Shown in pieces: positions 8,786-17,163 of a DNA stretch of 64,000 bases. A program made the translations under genes and the position numbers. Origin of the DNA: Kocuria coralli (GTDB lineage Bacteria > Actinomycetota > Actinomycetes > Actinomycetales > Micrococcaceae). Under the pieces are notes generated by a model. That model was not told the origin of the DNA and searched no databases. It saw nothing but the letters and a program-made list of their open reading frames with translations. The DNA is taken from contig NZ_ML708622.1 in assembly GCF_008831305.1 (NCBI RefSeq), positions 1 through 64,000 of the forward strand. Direction: 5' to 3'. Positions within the stretch are counted from its first letter, which is position 1; each line of letters opens with the position of its first letter.

Positions 8786-9634
8786 TCACGCGGCGGATGG
8801 CAGGGTGCGGATGGCGTTGAGCAGTGTGTTGCGGTCGATGCCGACATAGATCTGTGTAGTGGCGATGTTCGCGTGGCCCAGGAGCTCTTGGACCGCGCGG
8901 AGATCTCCGGTGGAGGTGTAGAGGGTCGTGGCGAACCAGTGACGCAGGTTGTGAGTGCTCCAGCCTGGCCCCAATGCGCGGGAGATCGTCTTGGCTACGT
9001 GATCGTGGTGGCAGTGGCCGGTAAATCGTCCCGGGAAGATCCAGCCCCCTCGTTCTTTGGCTGCTCGCAGTAGTGGGTCCAGATCTTCGTGGATGGGGAT
9101 GAACCTGCGTTGTCCGCCTTTGCCTGTGACGAACAGCCAACCCGGCTCGATGTCGCGGGAGTGGAGGGCGGCGATTTCTGAGCGTCGGAGGCCTGCACGT
9201 GATCCCAGCAGCAGCATGAGCCTGGCTTTGGGATCCGCTTGCCGGATGGCGCGGTCCAGGACGTCGCTGGGAACGGGGCGAGACACAGCCCGTGGTGGTT
9301 TGGTGCTGATCAGCAAGTGCGAAGGGTTGTCGGCTCGGTGGCCGGCAAGGTTGGCCCAGACGAAGAACCGTTGGATGGATGTCCGGGCGGACCTGCGGGT
9401 GTTAGGTGCCCACGTTTGGGTTGCCACCCAGCTGATGATCTGTTGTCCGGTGATCTCCCACGGTCCGGTTGGGGCGACCCCCGCGGCGAGATGTCGGATC
9501 CACAACGCGCGCAAGTCCACGGTTGCCGGGCGTCGGCCGGAGGCGATCAGCCAGCGGGTGAAGTCCGCGAGAGCGTCCTCCCAGGCCGGATGCGGCGTGT
9601 GAGGCGCCTGGATGCGGGTTGTGGGGGCGTCCAT
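8786..9634 (-). CDS. int: Tyrosine recombinase/integrase
   Basis: This is a phage-type integrase of about 282 residues that would catalyse site-specific integration and excision. All active-site residues are visible: Arg in SRAGLRRSEI, Lys in TGKGGQ, the HxxR box in HNLRHWF, His in LLGHANI and Tyr in TQIYVGID near the C-terminus. A SAM-like core-binding domain precedes them (TRWLIASGR through FFVWANLAG). The ATG at 9634 gives a normal XerC/D-like length, although the frame stays open to 9901. Its position about 670 bases from the tRNA fragment fits an enzyme acting at that site. Recognition of the tRNA is an inference. Confidence 0.9.
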   Translation of the reverse strand: MDAPTTRIQAPHTPHPAWEDALADFTRWLIASGRRPATVDLRALWIRHLAAGVAPTGPWEITGQQIISWVATQTWAPNTRRSARTSIQRFFVWANLAGHRADNPSHLLISTKPPRAVSRPVPSDVLDRAIRQADPKARLMLLLGSRAGLRRSEIAALHSRDIEPGWLFVTGKGGQRRFIPIHEDLDPLLRAAKERGGWIFPGRFTGHCHHDHVAKTISRALGPGWSTHNLRHWFATTLYTSTGDLRAVQELLGHANIATTQIYVGIDRNTLLNAIRTLPSAA

Positions 9635-9731
9635 CCGGTCATAGTCACCCGCCAGGGCATCGGTTTCACAGTGGGCAGCTTCAACCTGTGGGTAACTTGG
9701 GGGGATGTGGAGTCGCAACCGCGCGATCAGC

Positions 9732-10232
9732 TCAGAAGAGAGTGAGAGCGTTTGGATCTGTTCCGTGGGCGATTTCTTGGATGACGGCGTCGTCCCAACC
9801 GTCACGGGTAAGTGCGTCGCGTAGTTCCCGGATCCGTGCTGCGCTGTGTTGGCGTGATTGGGCTTTGTACCGGGGTAGTGAGGGTGCCGGCAGACGCCCA
9901 CGTTGGGAGCGTTGGCGCATGTTCTCGGACCTGGTGCCGGCGATTAGGTGGGTGTCTGGGCCAGTGGTGGCGCGCACACAGAGTGGGACGTCGCAGAGGT
10001 GCAGGGATTGGAGTCCGTCGATGGCGGACCAGGAATGATCGAGTGCGGCCAGGGCCCAGCGGTGTGGCCGCACGGCGCGTTGTCCGTTAGGTGCGGTTTC
10101 GTCGCGGATCCAGAAGCGTCCGTAGCCGTCGTCGCCGATGGCGCCGACCCAGATCCAACAGGATGTTGGTCCTGGTCCTCGTAGGACATGCCGATCGAAT
10201 CGAGCGCGTTCGGAGTCCGCGAACGTGGTCAT
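9732..10232 (-). CDS. HNH endonuclease (phage/element type)
   Basis: The 166-residue protein has the features of phage HNH nucleases: an N-terminal CWIWVGAIGDDGYGRF strand pair, RPHRWAL, then HLCDVPLC with the zinc-type cysteines, and HLIAGTRSENM near residue 120. In relatives the segment between the second cysteine and the next His is typically the short VNPDH; here it is longer (VRATTGPDTH), a small insertion near the active site. The ATG at 10232 has GGGACG nine bases upstream. It is the last gene before the attachment site, 77 bases away, and 97 bases upstream of the integrase in the same direction. It may be a homing-type nuclease or help excision; both are inferences. Confidence 0.78.
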   Translation of the reverse strand: MTTFADSERARFDRHVLRGPGPTSCWIWVGAIGDDGYGRFWIRDETAPNGQRAVRPHRWALAALDHSWSAIDGLQSLHLCDVPLCVRATTGPDTHLIAGTRSENMRQRSQRGRLPAPSLPRYKAQSRQHSAARIRELRDALTRDGWDDAVIQEIAHGTDPNALTLF

Positions 10233-10304
10233 CGATCGTCCCGGTTCCGTACCACCTGGGAGTAGATGGCCACGACGGCGAGTATGAGGGTAGAGCCGAA
10301 TCTG

Positions 10305-10353
10305 AGGTCTGATAATCCTTTGGTCGTGGGTTCAAGCCCCACCCGCCCTACTC
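10305..10353 (+). other. tRNA 3' fragment: attachment site (attL/attR) of the element
   Basis: From about 10317 to 10350 the sequence reads as the 3' part of a tRNA. There is a 3' anticodon-stem strand, a variable loop, a perfect T-arm (GTGGG, loop TTCAAGC, CCCAC), a seven-base acceptor strand CCGCCCT and discriminator A. CCA is not encoded. The matching 5' acceptor strand (AGGGCGG) and a proper D-arm are absent upstream, so it is a fragment and not a gene. The loop CTGATAA at 10309-10315 would read as anticodon GAT, but its stem is imperfect and may be element DNA, so the tRNA identity is open. Confidence 0.75.
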
Positions 10354-10403
10354 ATGGTGCCGGGCATCTGCACGCCCCATCTGCCCAGTGCACCCGCTCA
10401 CGG

Positions 10404-11366
10404 TCAGAGTCTCTCCACGGGGACCAGCGCGGGCTGGGCGATGCAACTCGTGCCGAGGCTGTTGACGGCCAGCGCGGCGAAGAGCACCTTGAGTGTCTGC
10501 AGCGCCGCGATGATCTCATCCCGGTCGTCGCGACGCCGCCGGACGGCAGACAGCGGGGTCGGCGGAACACCCATCAGAGGTACCGCCCTCAGTCCCGGAT
10601 TCAGCAAGGGGGTCACCGTCGCGGACGCTATGGTCACGGCCACCCCGGTCAGGATCGCCGCCTGCACATCGGCCAGGCTGCGGGCCCGGACGTCCACCAC
10701 GGGGGTCTCGGAGAGGTCGCGGAGGTCCTGCAGCAACCACGGCGCCATCCACTCCGGTGTGGCCGTGGGCTCCCTGATCAGCGGAAGATCGGCGATGTCC
10801 GCGGGGCCGAGGCGCTCTGCCTCAGCCAGCTCGTGATGAGCGGGGACGAGCAGGACCCGGTAGGCGAGCATCATCGGAACGGCCAGCAGTTCGGGGTGAT
10901 CGAACTCCCCGGTGCTCAGCAGGACGTCCACACGGTGCGTCAGCAGACTCTCCTCGAGCCTGCCGTACGGGACACGGCAGGCGCGCAGATGACAGCCCGG
11001 GAGCACCTGTGCCATGGCCACGACCATGGTCCTCCAGGCCGTCAGGGACAGATGGTCGGCCGGCGAGCCCGGTATGCCGAGACGTACGACCGGCGGCTCG
11101 CGGTCCTCCAGGGCTGAACGGCGGGCTTCCCGTGCGCTGCGCAGCAGGGCGTAGCAGTGACTCAGGAAATGCGCACCCGCCGGCGTCAGGGCCAGGTAGC
11201 CGCTGGAGTCCCTGTCCACCAGGCGGATACCGACCTGGCCTTCCAGGCGCGTCAGACGTTTCGACAGCCCTGCCACACTCAGGTTCAGGCGCCTCGCGGC
11301 TTTCCCGAAGTGGCCCTCGTGGGCCAGCACCAGAAAGCTCTCGACGCAGGGAAGGTCCAGGTCCAC
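10404..11366 (-). CDS. LysR-family transcriptional regulator
   Basis: The 320-residue protein has an N-terminal winged helix-turn-helix of LysR type (FLVLAHEGHFGKAARRLNLS, then SKRLTRLE) and a C-terminal effector-binding region of usual length. It is the first chromosomal gene after the attachment site and is transcribed toward it. LysR proteins often control a divergent neighbour, but here the next gene runs in the same direction, 216 bases away. The target cannot be read from the context. A tyrosine or short-chain ligand cannot be told apart by eye. Confidence 0.9.
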   Translation of the reverse strand: MDLDLPCVESFLVLAHEGHFGKAARRLNLSVAGLSKRLTRLEGQVGIRLVDRDSSGYLALTPAGAHFLSHCYALLRSAREARRSALEDREPPVVRLGIPGSPADHLSLTAWRTMVVAMAQVLPGCHLRACRVPYGRLEESLLTHRVDVLLSTGEFDHPELLAVPMMLAYRVLLVPAHHELAEAERLGPADIADLPLIREPTATPEWMAPWLLQDLRDLSETPVVDVRARSLADVQAAILTGVAVTIASATVTPLLNPGLRAVPLMGVPPTPLSAVRRRRDDRDEIIAALQTLKVLFAALAVNSLGTSCIAQPALVPVERL

Positions 11367-11499
11367 GGTGACCTCCGCACCCGCCTGCCAAGCGGCGGAC
11401 TCTCAGGACGATTTTCGCTTCACCTGAAAATACAAACATGTCAATCCATACGTGTCAAGAGCCGTTTCCGGCTGCGACAAGGGCCTTCATTCCGGCGTG

Positions 11500-11540
11500 C
11501 GGAAGCCGCGGAGGTGAGCCGGGTACCTCCGCGGCTTCCG
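11500..11540 (-). terminator. Perfect 16-bp hairpin after the metallopeptidase gene
   Basis: CGGAAGCCGCGGAGGT pairs fully with its right arm around a nine-base loop. A second small hairpin (TGACCGG/CCGGTCA, 11547-11563) sits between it and the stop codon. Together they should end the metallopeptidase transcript on the minus strand. Confidence 0.8.
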
Positions 11541-11582
11541 GGGGAATGACCGGGTTCCGGTCATCGACCACGACGCCGGCCC

Positions 11583-12674
11583 TCAGCCGGCCTGGCGTAC
11601 GGCGATCTCGTAACCTCCGGTGCCGGTCGGACTGTAGTGCCGCACTCTCGCGTAGTAGCGGCCGGGTGAGAGCTGAGCCGTGACCTTGGCGTTCTTCGCG
11701 GCGCCCCCGTCGTCGTCCTCGGCCAGGAGGGTGGTCTGGCTGTCGGGTCCGAAGAGGGACAGGACGACGTCGGTGGGCCCGAAGGTCTCGACGCTGTACT
11801 TCTGCGCGTCGGTCACGGTGAAGGCGTACAGGTCCTGCTCGGCGTGGGCGCCGATGGCGGCTTTGACGTACGCCGGGCTGATCGTGAGCTCCGTGACCGC
11901 GGGCGATGCCTTCGGGTAGAGGGTGGCCATGAACGCCTTGTCCGTGGAGGAGAGCACGCGGTTCCACCCCACCTCGTAGTCGCCGAGCGTGAGCGAGTTC
12001 GGGATGGCGTAGAGCATGATCGAATCGCGATCGAAATCCGTGTGGTTCGTGACCGTCGTCGAATACTTCGCGAAGAGGTTCGAATCGATCTGCGCTTTCG
12101 TCCAGTTGTTCGGCGGGCCGCCGTAGTAGGCGTACACGGCCGGCTTGTCCCAGGGGATGTTCGCCGCGGGATTCTGATGCTCGTGGATCGCGGACAGCGC
12201 GTGGCCGAACTCGTGCAGGACGACGCGGCTGATCTCGTCGTCCGGGCTGGAGTCGGTGAGCCACCCGTAGTTCATGGTCGGCTGGCTCTGCTGGATGCTC
12301 AGCGCATCGGTGCCGAGATAGGACCAGGATCCGCCGGGTGTGAAACCGATGCGGATCTCCGGCGACGCGTGGTTCCCGAAATCCAGGGTGAGATTGGCGT
12401 GGTCCTCCCATTGCCTGGCGACGGCCTCGACTTTGGCCCGCAGACCGGCTGACCCGTCGAGGAAGCCCACGGTGAGGGTCCTGCCGGTCTGCCATTTCTT
12501 GCCCGTGAGGATCGCGAGTTCCAGGGGCGCATGGGGATACACCCCCGGGAGAGGCGCCCGGACGGTCAGGTCGGGTGCGTTCTCCTGAGCCTCGGTGATG
12601 GCGCGTTGCGATGCGTCGACGATGCTGTCTGCCGGCAGCGTCTTGTCGATGCAGACGTGGACTTGCTCGGACAC
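11583..12674 (-). CDS. Zinc metallopeptidase, astacin/matrixin-like, with PPC-type C-terminal domain
   Basis: The 363-residue protein has the zinc motif HEFGHALSAIHEH (HExxHxxxxxH, near residue 154) and a Met-turn SIMLYA near 218. This places it in the metzincin superfamily of endopeptidases. Residues about 265-360 look like a PPC beta-sandwich (DLYAFTVTDA, GRYYARVRHYSPTGTGGYEI), a module normally found on secreted proteases. No signal peptide is visible, which is unusual for such an enzyme. The start is either GTG 12674 or GTG 12683; neither has ideal spacing to GGAG. It begins about 20 bases after the coiled-coil gene and is surely in the same operon. Confidence 0.85.
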   Translation of the reverse strand: MSEQVHVCIDKTLPADSIVDASQRAITEAQENAPDLTVRAPLPGVYPHAPLELAILTGKKWQTGRTLTVGFLDGSAGLRAKVEAVARQWEDHANLTLDFGNHASPEIRIGFTPGGSWSYLGTDALSIQQSQPTMNYGWLTDSSPDDEISRVVLHEFGHALSAIHEHQNPAANIPWDKPAVYAYYGGPPNNWTKAQIDSNLFAKYSTTVTNHTDFDRDSIMLYAIPNSLTLGDYEVGWNRVLSSTDKAFMATLYPKASPAVTELTISPAYVKAAIGAHAEQDLYAFTVTDAQKYSVETFGPTDVVLSLFGPDSQTTLLAEDDDGGAAKNAKVTAQLSPGRYYARVRHYSPTGTGGYEIAVRQAG

Positions 12675-12694
12675 TGTCTCCACCTGCCCGGGTC

Positions 12695-13606
12695 TCAGGA
12701 GACGTACACGTAGGGAGCGGTGATGTAGTTGCCGGCCCCCGTGCCGAAGTCCAGCTGGGAGAAGGCGGAACCGCCACGGGCGTAGACCCACAGCTTCACG
12801 CGATTGAGGATCCACGCGCCGTCGTTGGCGCCCAGCAGCGTGGAGTAGTAGTGGTTGCGCACGGTGTCGAAGCGCTGGTTGACATTGATGTTGTCATTGC
12901 CGACATCCAGCTCGTTCACGCTGTTCCAGCCCTTCCAGTTGTACTGGAAGACGTTGACGTGGCTGGAGACCACGGCCCGGGCGTAGTGGGAGTCGTACCA
13001 GCTGTCGTCCGACTTCACGATGTAGAACCCGCGGTAGTACGTGTAGGGATTGACGCCGTAGAACCGCGCGGCGGTGGGGACGAAGTAGTACCAGAAGTCG
13101 ACCTCGATGCTGGTCTCGCCGACGCCGGTGCCCGCGATCCCGGATCCGGCGCCCCGGGCCCAGACCCAGGGGTTCTGCTCCGTGTTGTTGTAGTACCAGT
13201 CCGAGGCGGGGGCATCGGCCCGTGCGTCGGTCTGTTCATGGGTCGCGCTGAGCACCGAGGCGAATGCGGGCCGGAGAACCCGGACCCCTTCGGGAGCGGA
13301 GCCGGGCGTCAGATCGACCTGGGAGGGGTCGAAACCGCCGTCATCTCCCCCTGGGCTCTTGCTGAGTTCCTTGCGGAGGCGGTCGATGTCCTTCTGCTGC
13401 GCTGCGGCCTGTTTCTCGTCGACGACGAGATCGGACTCGCTGAGACCGAGCCCGAGGAGCTGATCGCGGGTGGCCGCCGCTTTCGCAGTGCCTTGTTCTT
13501 CGGCGCGTTCGAGTTCCTTCTCGCGCTCGGCGTTCTGACGCTCGGACTCCTCCCGGATCTGTTGCACGAGAGACTGCACGTGGTCGAGGCTGTCTTGAGT
13601 GGTCAT
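12695..13606 (-). CDS. Unrecognised coiled-coil plus beta-rich protein, partner of the metallopeptidase
   Basis: I do not recognise this 303-residue protein. Residues 1-85 are highly charged and likely coiled coil (SLVQQIREESERQ, KELERAEEQ). A Pro/Gly-rich linker follows. Residues about 130-303 are rich in Tyr, Trp, Asn and Val, as in a beta-sandwich or lectin-like fold (WYYNNTEQNPWVW, VDFWYYFVP). There is no signal peptide or membrane segment. It is the first gene of a two-gene unit with the metallopeptidase. It could be a substrate, inhibitor, targeting factor or carrier of the protease; the sequence does not say which. Confidence 0.75.
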   Translation of the reverse strand: MTTQDSLDHVQSLVQQIREESERQNAEREKELERAEEQGTAKAAATRDQLLGLGLSESDLVVDEKQAAAQQKDIDRLRKELSKSPGGDDGGFDPSQVDLTPGSAPEGVRVLRPAFASVLSATHEQTDARADAPASDWYYNNTEQNPWVWARGAGSGIAGTGVGETSIEVDFWYYFVPTAARFYGVNPYTYYRGFYIVKSDDSWYDSHYARAVVSSHVNVFQYNWKGWNSVNELDVGNDNINVNQRFDTVRNHYYSTLLGANDGAWILNRVKLWVYARGGSAFSQLDFGTGAGNYITAPYVYVS

Positions 13607-13773
13607 GATGAGTTCCCGTCAGGAGAGGGTGGGGTCTATCCGTGGACGCGACTCTAATGACGGGCGGGGACGGCGTAGTGCCTGGTTTCCTCAGAGGAAA
13701 TGGGTGTTGACCAGCCAGGATGTACGGAGTCTTGCCAAACGCTCCCGGTCCTTTTCCGGAAAGGCGCTGCAGC

Positions 13774-14766
13774 TCACATGCGGTGTGCGGCGATGTAGCT
13801 GTCGAAGTCCCATGCCTGGCGGGTGGGGGTCCCGTCGAGGAAGTTCTCGGCCGCGGCCCGGCCCCGGCGGTACAGGAACTCACGATCTTCGCGGGTGAGA
13901 CCGAAGTCAGTGGTCCGGATGGTGCCGGTGTCCACGAAGATGGTGCGAGCCCGGGTGTCGGAGGAATCGATGTGCATCCGGTCGTAGAACCCGGTCATGG
14001 TCTTGAGCATGGCGCGGCCCATGCTCAGCGGCCCGGTGACGGGATAACCCCGCCCCTGGGAGGCATCGGGCAGGGCGGACAGCTTGATCCCCAGGGTGGG
14101 CCACCTCGGGACCGTTCCCGACGGGACGTCGAAGACGCCGATGGGGAAGTTGGAGAGCATCCCGCCATCGACCAGCCAGGCCCTCTGCGCTGACGGGGAG
14201 CCCAGCCGGACGGGGCGGTAGAAGAACGGGAGCGACATGGAGGTCCTCACCGCATCGACCACGGACTGACCGGAACGGTCGAAGCCGAATTCGCCGTAGT
14301 CCGCCGGGAAATAGCGCAGCCGACCGTTGGAGATGTCCGAGGCGGTGACCACCAGCCTGAAAGCCCTCTCCGGGGCGGGCGGTCGCTCGGCATCCGCGTA
14401 GGGCAGATCGGCGAAGGTTTTGACGCCGTACTCATCGAGGTGAGACTGCAGCCAGGTGCGCAGGTAGTCACCCCGGTAGATCCCGTTTCCGGCGAGGATG
14501 CTGATCGCCTTCCCGGCCGTGTAGCGGGTGAACCATCGCCCGTCACGGAATGCCGGGTAGTCGACGGCGCTCATGATCTCGACGAGTTTCCCGGCCGGGA
14601 TCCCGGCTGCCACGAGGGCTCCGACGATCGCGCCGTCGGAGGTCCCGGCCACGCGTTTGAAGGTGTAGCCGCGTTCCTCGAGGACCTCGATGGCGCCGAC
14701 CAGGGCGATGCCCTTGACGCCTCCGCCTTCGAGCACAAGATCCGCTACCCGTTCCATGAGCTCCAC
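13774..14766 (-). CDS. Patatin-like phospholipase/lipid acyl hydrolase
   Basis: The 330-residue protein has the patatin catalytic layout: the oxyanion loop GGGVKG (residues 14-19), nucleophile serine in GTSDG (Ser43) and the catalytic aspartate in LVDGGML near residue 195. These form the Ser-Asp dyad that hydrolyses acyl lipids. There is no signal peptide, so it is probably cytosolic or peripherally membrane-bound. The start is GTG at 14766, supported by AAGGG seven bases upstream; an ATG three codons in is the alternative. It is on the same strand as the metallopeptidase unit but 167 bases away, so it is probably separate. Confidence 0.9.
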   Translation of the reverse strand: MELMERVADLVLEGGGVKGIALVGAIEVLEERGYTFKRVAGTSDGAIVGALVAAGIPAGKLVEIMSAVDYPAFRDGRWFTRYTAGKAISILAGNGIYRGDYLRTWLQSHLDEYGVKTFADLPYADAERPPAPERAFRLVVTASDISNGRLRYFPADYGEFGFDRSGQSVVDAVRTSMSLPFFYRPVRLGSPSAQRAWLVDGGMLSNFPIGVFDVPSGTVPRWPTLGIKLSALPDASQGRGYPVTGPLSMGRAMLKTMTGFYDRMHIDSSDTRARTIFVDTGTIRTTDFGLTREDREFLYRRGRAAAENFLDGTPTRQAWDFDSYIAAHRM

Positions 14767-14837
14767 CCCCAGACCCTTGCGCCGAGTCTATCGCCGGGTG
14801 GCGGGAAGAGCTCCGTGAGAATCCGGCCGGGGTGGTT

Positions 14838-16571
14838 TCAGGCAGCCGGCGTGAGCTGTCCGATCTGCAGCCAGACGCATTCCTCGGAGCCCAGGACGCG
14901 AGGTGTAGTCGTCTCCGGCCGGCTGCGGAGGAGGACCGGCAGGTCCGGCAGATCCACCGCGGTGGCGTTCAGGTTGAGCAGGACGAGGATGCCGTCGTTG
15001 ACGAAGCCCAGGCAGCCGTCGCCGGAGAAGTCCTCCGCCCATGCCAGCGAGCCGGCACCCAGCCCGCGAGTCCGTCGCAGCGCCAACGCGGAGCGGTACA
15101 GGGCCAGGGTCGATGAGGGGTCACGGCGTTGCGCCTCCCGGGAGAGCTCGGCCCACCCCTGGGGCTGCGGCAGCCACGAGGTCCCGGGGGCGCTGAAGCC
15201 CAGGGAGTCCCCGTCGCGGGTCCATGGCAGCGGGACCCGGCAGCCGTCGCGGCCCACGCGCTGCCCGCCGGTGCGCTGGTAGGTGGGATCCTGCCGGAAC
15301 TCGTGCGGCATGGTGGTGTGGTCGGTAAGGCCGAGCTCCTCGCCCTGATACAGGTAGACGCCGCCGGGCAGGCCGAGGGTGAAGAGCGAGGCCGCCCGCG
15401 CCCGGCGGACGCCCAGGTCATGGTCGGGTTGTTCGTCCTCGGGGCCGATGCCGTCGCCGGGGCGGGCCGGATCGGCGGACTGGCCGAAGCGGGTGGCGTG
15501 GCGCAGGACGTCATGGTTGGACAGCACCCAGGTGGTCGGCGCCTCCACAGCATCGAAGGCCTCGAGGGACGAGGTGATGATCCGGCGCAGCTCCGCGGCG
15601 TCCCAGGGCGCCTCCAGATAGGAGAAGTTGAAGGTCTGGTGCATCTGGCCCGGGCGGACCCAGTCGGCCATGCGCTCGATCGGGTGCGCGTTCGCCTCGG
15701 AGCACAGGATGCGTTCGCCGTCGTATTCGTCCAGGATCCTCCGCCAGCGCTGGAAGATCTCCTGGATCCGGGGCTGGCCGAACATGGGCGCCTCGGTGAA
15801 GGGATAGCCGGGGGAGGGTTTCCCGTCGGCTCGCCCGCCCCAGTCCGGGAGGCCGTCGGCCTTGATCAGGGTATGGGCGGCATCCACGCGGAACCCGGCG
15901 ACGCCGCGGTCGAGCCAGAAGCGCAGGACGCCGTCGAATTCCTGGCGGACACCCTCGTGATCCCAGTTGAAGTCCGGTTGCGAGGAGTCGAAGAGGTGCA
16001 GGTACCACTGACCCGGGCTGCCGTCGGACTCGGTGACCCGCGTCCAGGCGGGCCCGCCGAAATGCGACTGCCAGTTATTGGGAGGCAGCTGCCCGGACTC
16101 CCCACGGCCGTCGCGGAAGACGAACAGCTCCCTTTCCGGGCTTCCGGGCTCCGCGGCGAGAGCAGCCCGGAACAACGGATGGTCGTGCGAGCAGTGGTTG
16201 GGCACCAGGTCGATGATGACCTTGATCGACAGGGCCCCGGCGGCCTCCATCAGGGCGTCGAAGTCCTGGAGGGTGCCGAAGGCCGGATCGACGTCGCAGT
16301 AGTCGCTGACGTCGTAGCCGCCGTCGAGCTGAGGGGAGGGGTAGAAAGGCGAGAGCCAGAGCGCGTCGATGCCCAGATCGGCCAGCTGCTCCATCTCGGC
16401 GGTGATCCCCGGCAGGTCGCCGATGCCGTCGCCGTTGAGGTCGCGGAACGAACGGGGATAGACCTGATAGATCACCGAGGAGCGCCACCACCTCGATTCC
16501 TCGTCGCGGTCGTGGATAGGCGTGAGACGCAGGGCTCGAAGATCGTTGAGGGTCACCGACATGGGCTCCAT
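14838..16571 (-). CDS. GH13 alpha-glucosidase (oligo-1,6-glucosidase type)
   Basis: The 577-residue enzyme hydrolyses alpha-glucosidic linkages of malto- or isomalto-oligosaccharides. It opens with the family signature (SVIYQVYPRSFRD, NGDGIGDLPGI). The nucleophile Asp is in GFRVDAAH (about 227), the acid/base Glu in CSEAN (about 289) and the third Asp in SNHD (about 350). It has no signal peptide, so it acts inside the cell on imported sugars. Two starts are possible, ATG 16571 and ATG 16562; a TACGAT box seven bases before the second suggests a possible leaderless transcript. Exact substrate (maltose, isomaltose, sucrose, trehalose) cannot be decided by eye. Confidence 0.92.
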   Translation of the reverse strand: MEPMSVTLNDLRALRLTPIHDRDEESRWWRSSVIYQVYPRSFRDLNGDGIGDLPGITAEMEQLADLGIDALWLSPFYPSPQLDGGYDVSDYCDVDPAFGTLQDFDALMEAAGALSIKVIIDLVPNHCSHDHPLFRAALAAEPGSPERELFVFRDGRGESGQLPPNNWQSHFGGPAWTRVTESDGSPGQWYLHLFDSSQPDFNWDHEGVRQEFDGVLRFWLDRGVAGFRVDAAHTLIKADGLPDWGGRADGKPSPGYPFTEAPMFGQPRIQEIFQRWRRILDEYDGERILCSEANAHPIERMADWVRPGQMHQTFNFSYLEAPWDAAELRRIITSSLEAFDAVEAPTTWVLSNHDVLRHATRFGQSADPARPGDGIGPEDEQPDHDLGVRRARAASLFTLGLPGGVYLYQGEELGLTDHTTMPHEFRQDPTYQRTGGQRVGRDGCRVPLPWTRDGDSLGFSAPGTSWLPQPQGWAELSREAQRRDPSSTLALYRSALALRRTRGLGAGSLAWAEDFSGDGCLGFVNDGILVLLNLNATAVDLPDLPVLLRSRPETTTPRVLGSEECVWLQIGQLTPAA

Positions 16572-16599
16572 CGTAGGGGCGAGTGCGGGTCCCCGCGGC

Positions 16600-17163
16600 T
16601 CAGTCCGGCACCGGCAGGAGCACGGAGGGCAGGAACGCCCCGACGAACTGCAGCGGGTTCACGTACTCGTCCCGCAGGCGCACGCCCCAGTGAACGCAGG
16701 CCCGGATCGAGAAGAAGCAGTGATCGCCGTTGGCCAGGGTGCCGATCACCTGCCCTTTGCGGACCGTATCGCCGCGCTTCAGATCGCTGTCGACGGGTTC
16801 GAAGCTCGAGCGCAGCCCGTTGCCGTGATCCACGGTGATGGTGCTGCGATCCACCACGGTTCCGACATGGGAGATCGTGCCGTCCGCGGGGGCCCGGATC
16901 TGGCCGTTGAGCTGGACGGTCAGATCGACGCCCCGGTGCCCCGAGAGCCACCTCTTGGCCGGTGGCTGGAAATCCTTGGCCACGTCGGGCTCGGAGCCCG
17001 TCGGGGAATCCCAGGTTCCCCGCTGATCCGCCAGCAGGGTTTCATCGGCGGCGCTCACGGGGGCGAGTGGCAGGACGGGCAGCGTCCCGGCGGCCGGTGC
17101 CGCCACGGGCAGGATCAGTGCCAGCGCGGTCAGGGTCGCCATGAAGCGGGGGAGCGGTCTCAT
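16600..17163 (-). CDS. Secreted M23-family peptidoglycan peptidase
   Basis: The 188-residue protein has an N-terminal signal peptide (FMATLTALALILPVAAPAAG) and a LysM-free M23/LytM domain with the zinc residues HRGVD near residue 85 and a late CVHWGV. Other M23 features are LTVQLNGQIRAPADG, DHGNGL and GQVIGTLANG. M23 enzymes cut peptide cross-links in the wall. The usual final HxH is reduced to a single His (VHW), so activity is not certain. An M23 gene divergent from rpsB is a common actinobacterial arrangement, as seen here. The ATG at 17163 was chosen because it starts the signal peptide. Confidence 0.85.
   Translation of the reverse strand: MRPLPRFMATLTALALILPVAAPAAGTLPVLPLAPVSAADETLLADQRGTWDSPTGSEPDVAKDFQPPAKRWLSGHRGVDLTVQLNGQIRAPADGTISHVGTVVDRSTITVDHGNGLRSSFEPVDSDLKRGDTVRKGQVIGTLANGDHCFFSIRACVHWGVRLRDEYVNPLQFVGAFLPSVLLPVPD

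Larger units (their letters stand above)
1..10353. mobile_element. One end of an integrated conjugative or mobilizable element
   Basis: The stretch holds a relaxase-helicase, an HNH nuclease, a tyrosine recombinase and several unrecognised or secreted proteins. It stops at a tRNA 3' fragment near 10305-10353, after which ordinary chromosomal genes begin. Integration into the 3' end of a tRNA by a tyrosine recombinase is the standard route for actinobacterial integrative elements, and it leaves this kind of duplicated fragment at the far end. The left boundary and intact tRNA are outside the window. No coupling protein, type IV secretion gene or replication initiator is visible here, so whether it is self-transmissible cannot be said. 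The boundary is an inference. Confidence 0.75.

Noticed and set aside
10270-10353. A complete tRNA gene
   Set aside because: A GGTAGAGC segment at about 10289 resembles a D-arm, but spacing to the anticodon region is about six bases too long and no 5' acceptor strand pairs with CCGCCCT. Only the 3' part is credible.
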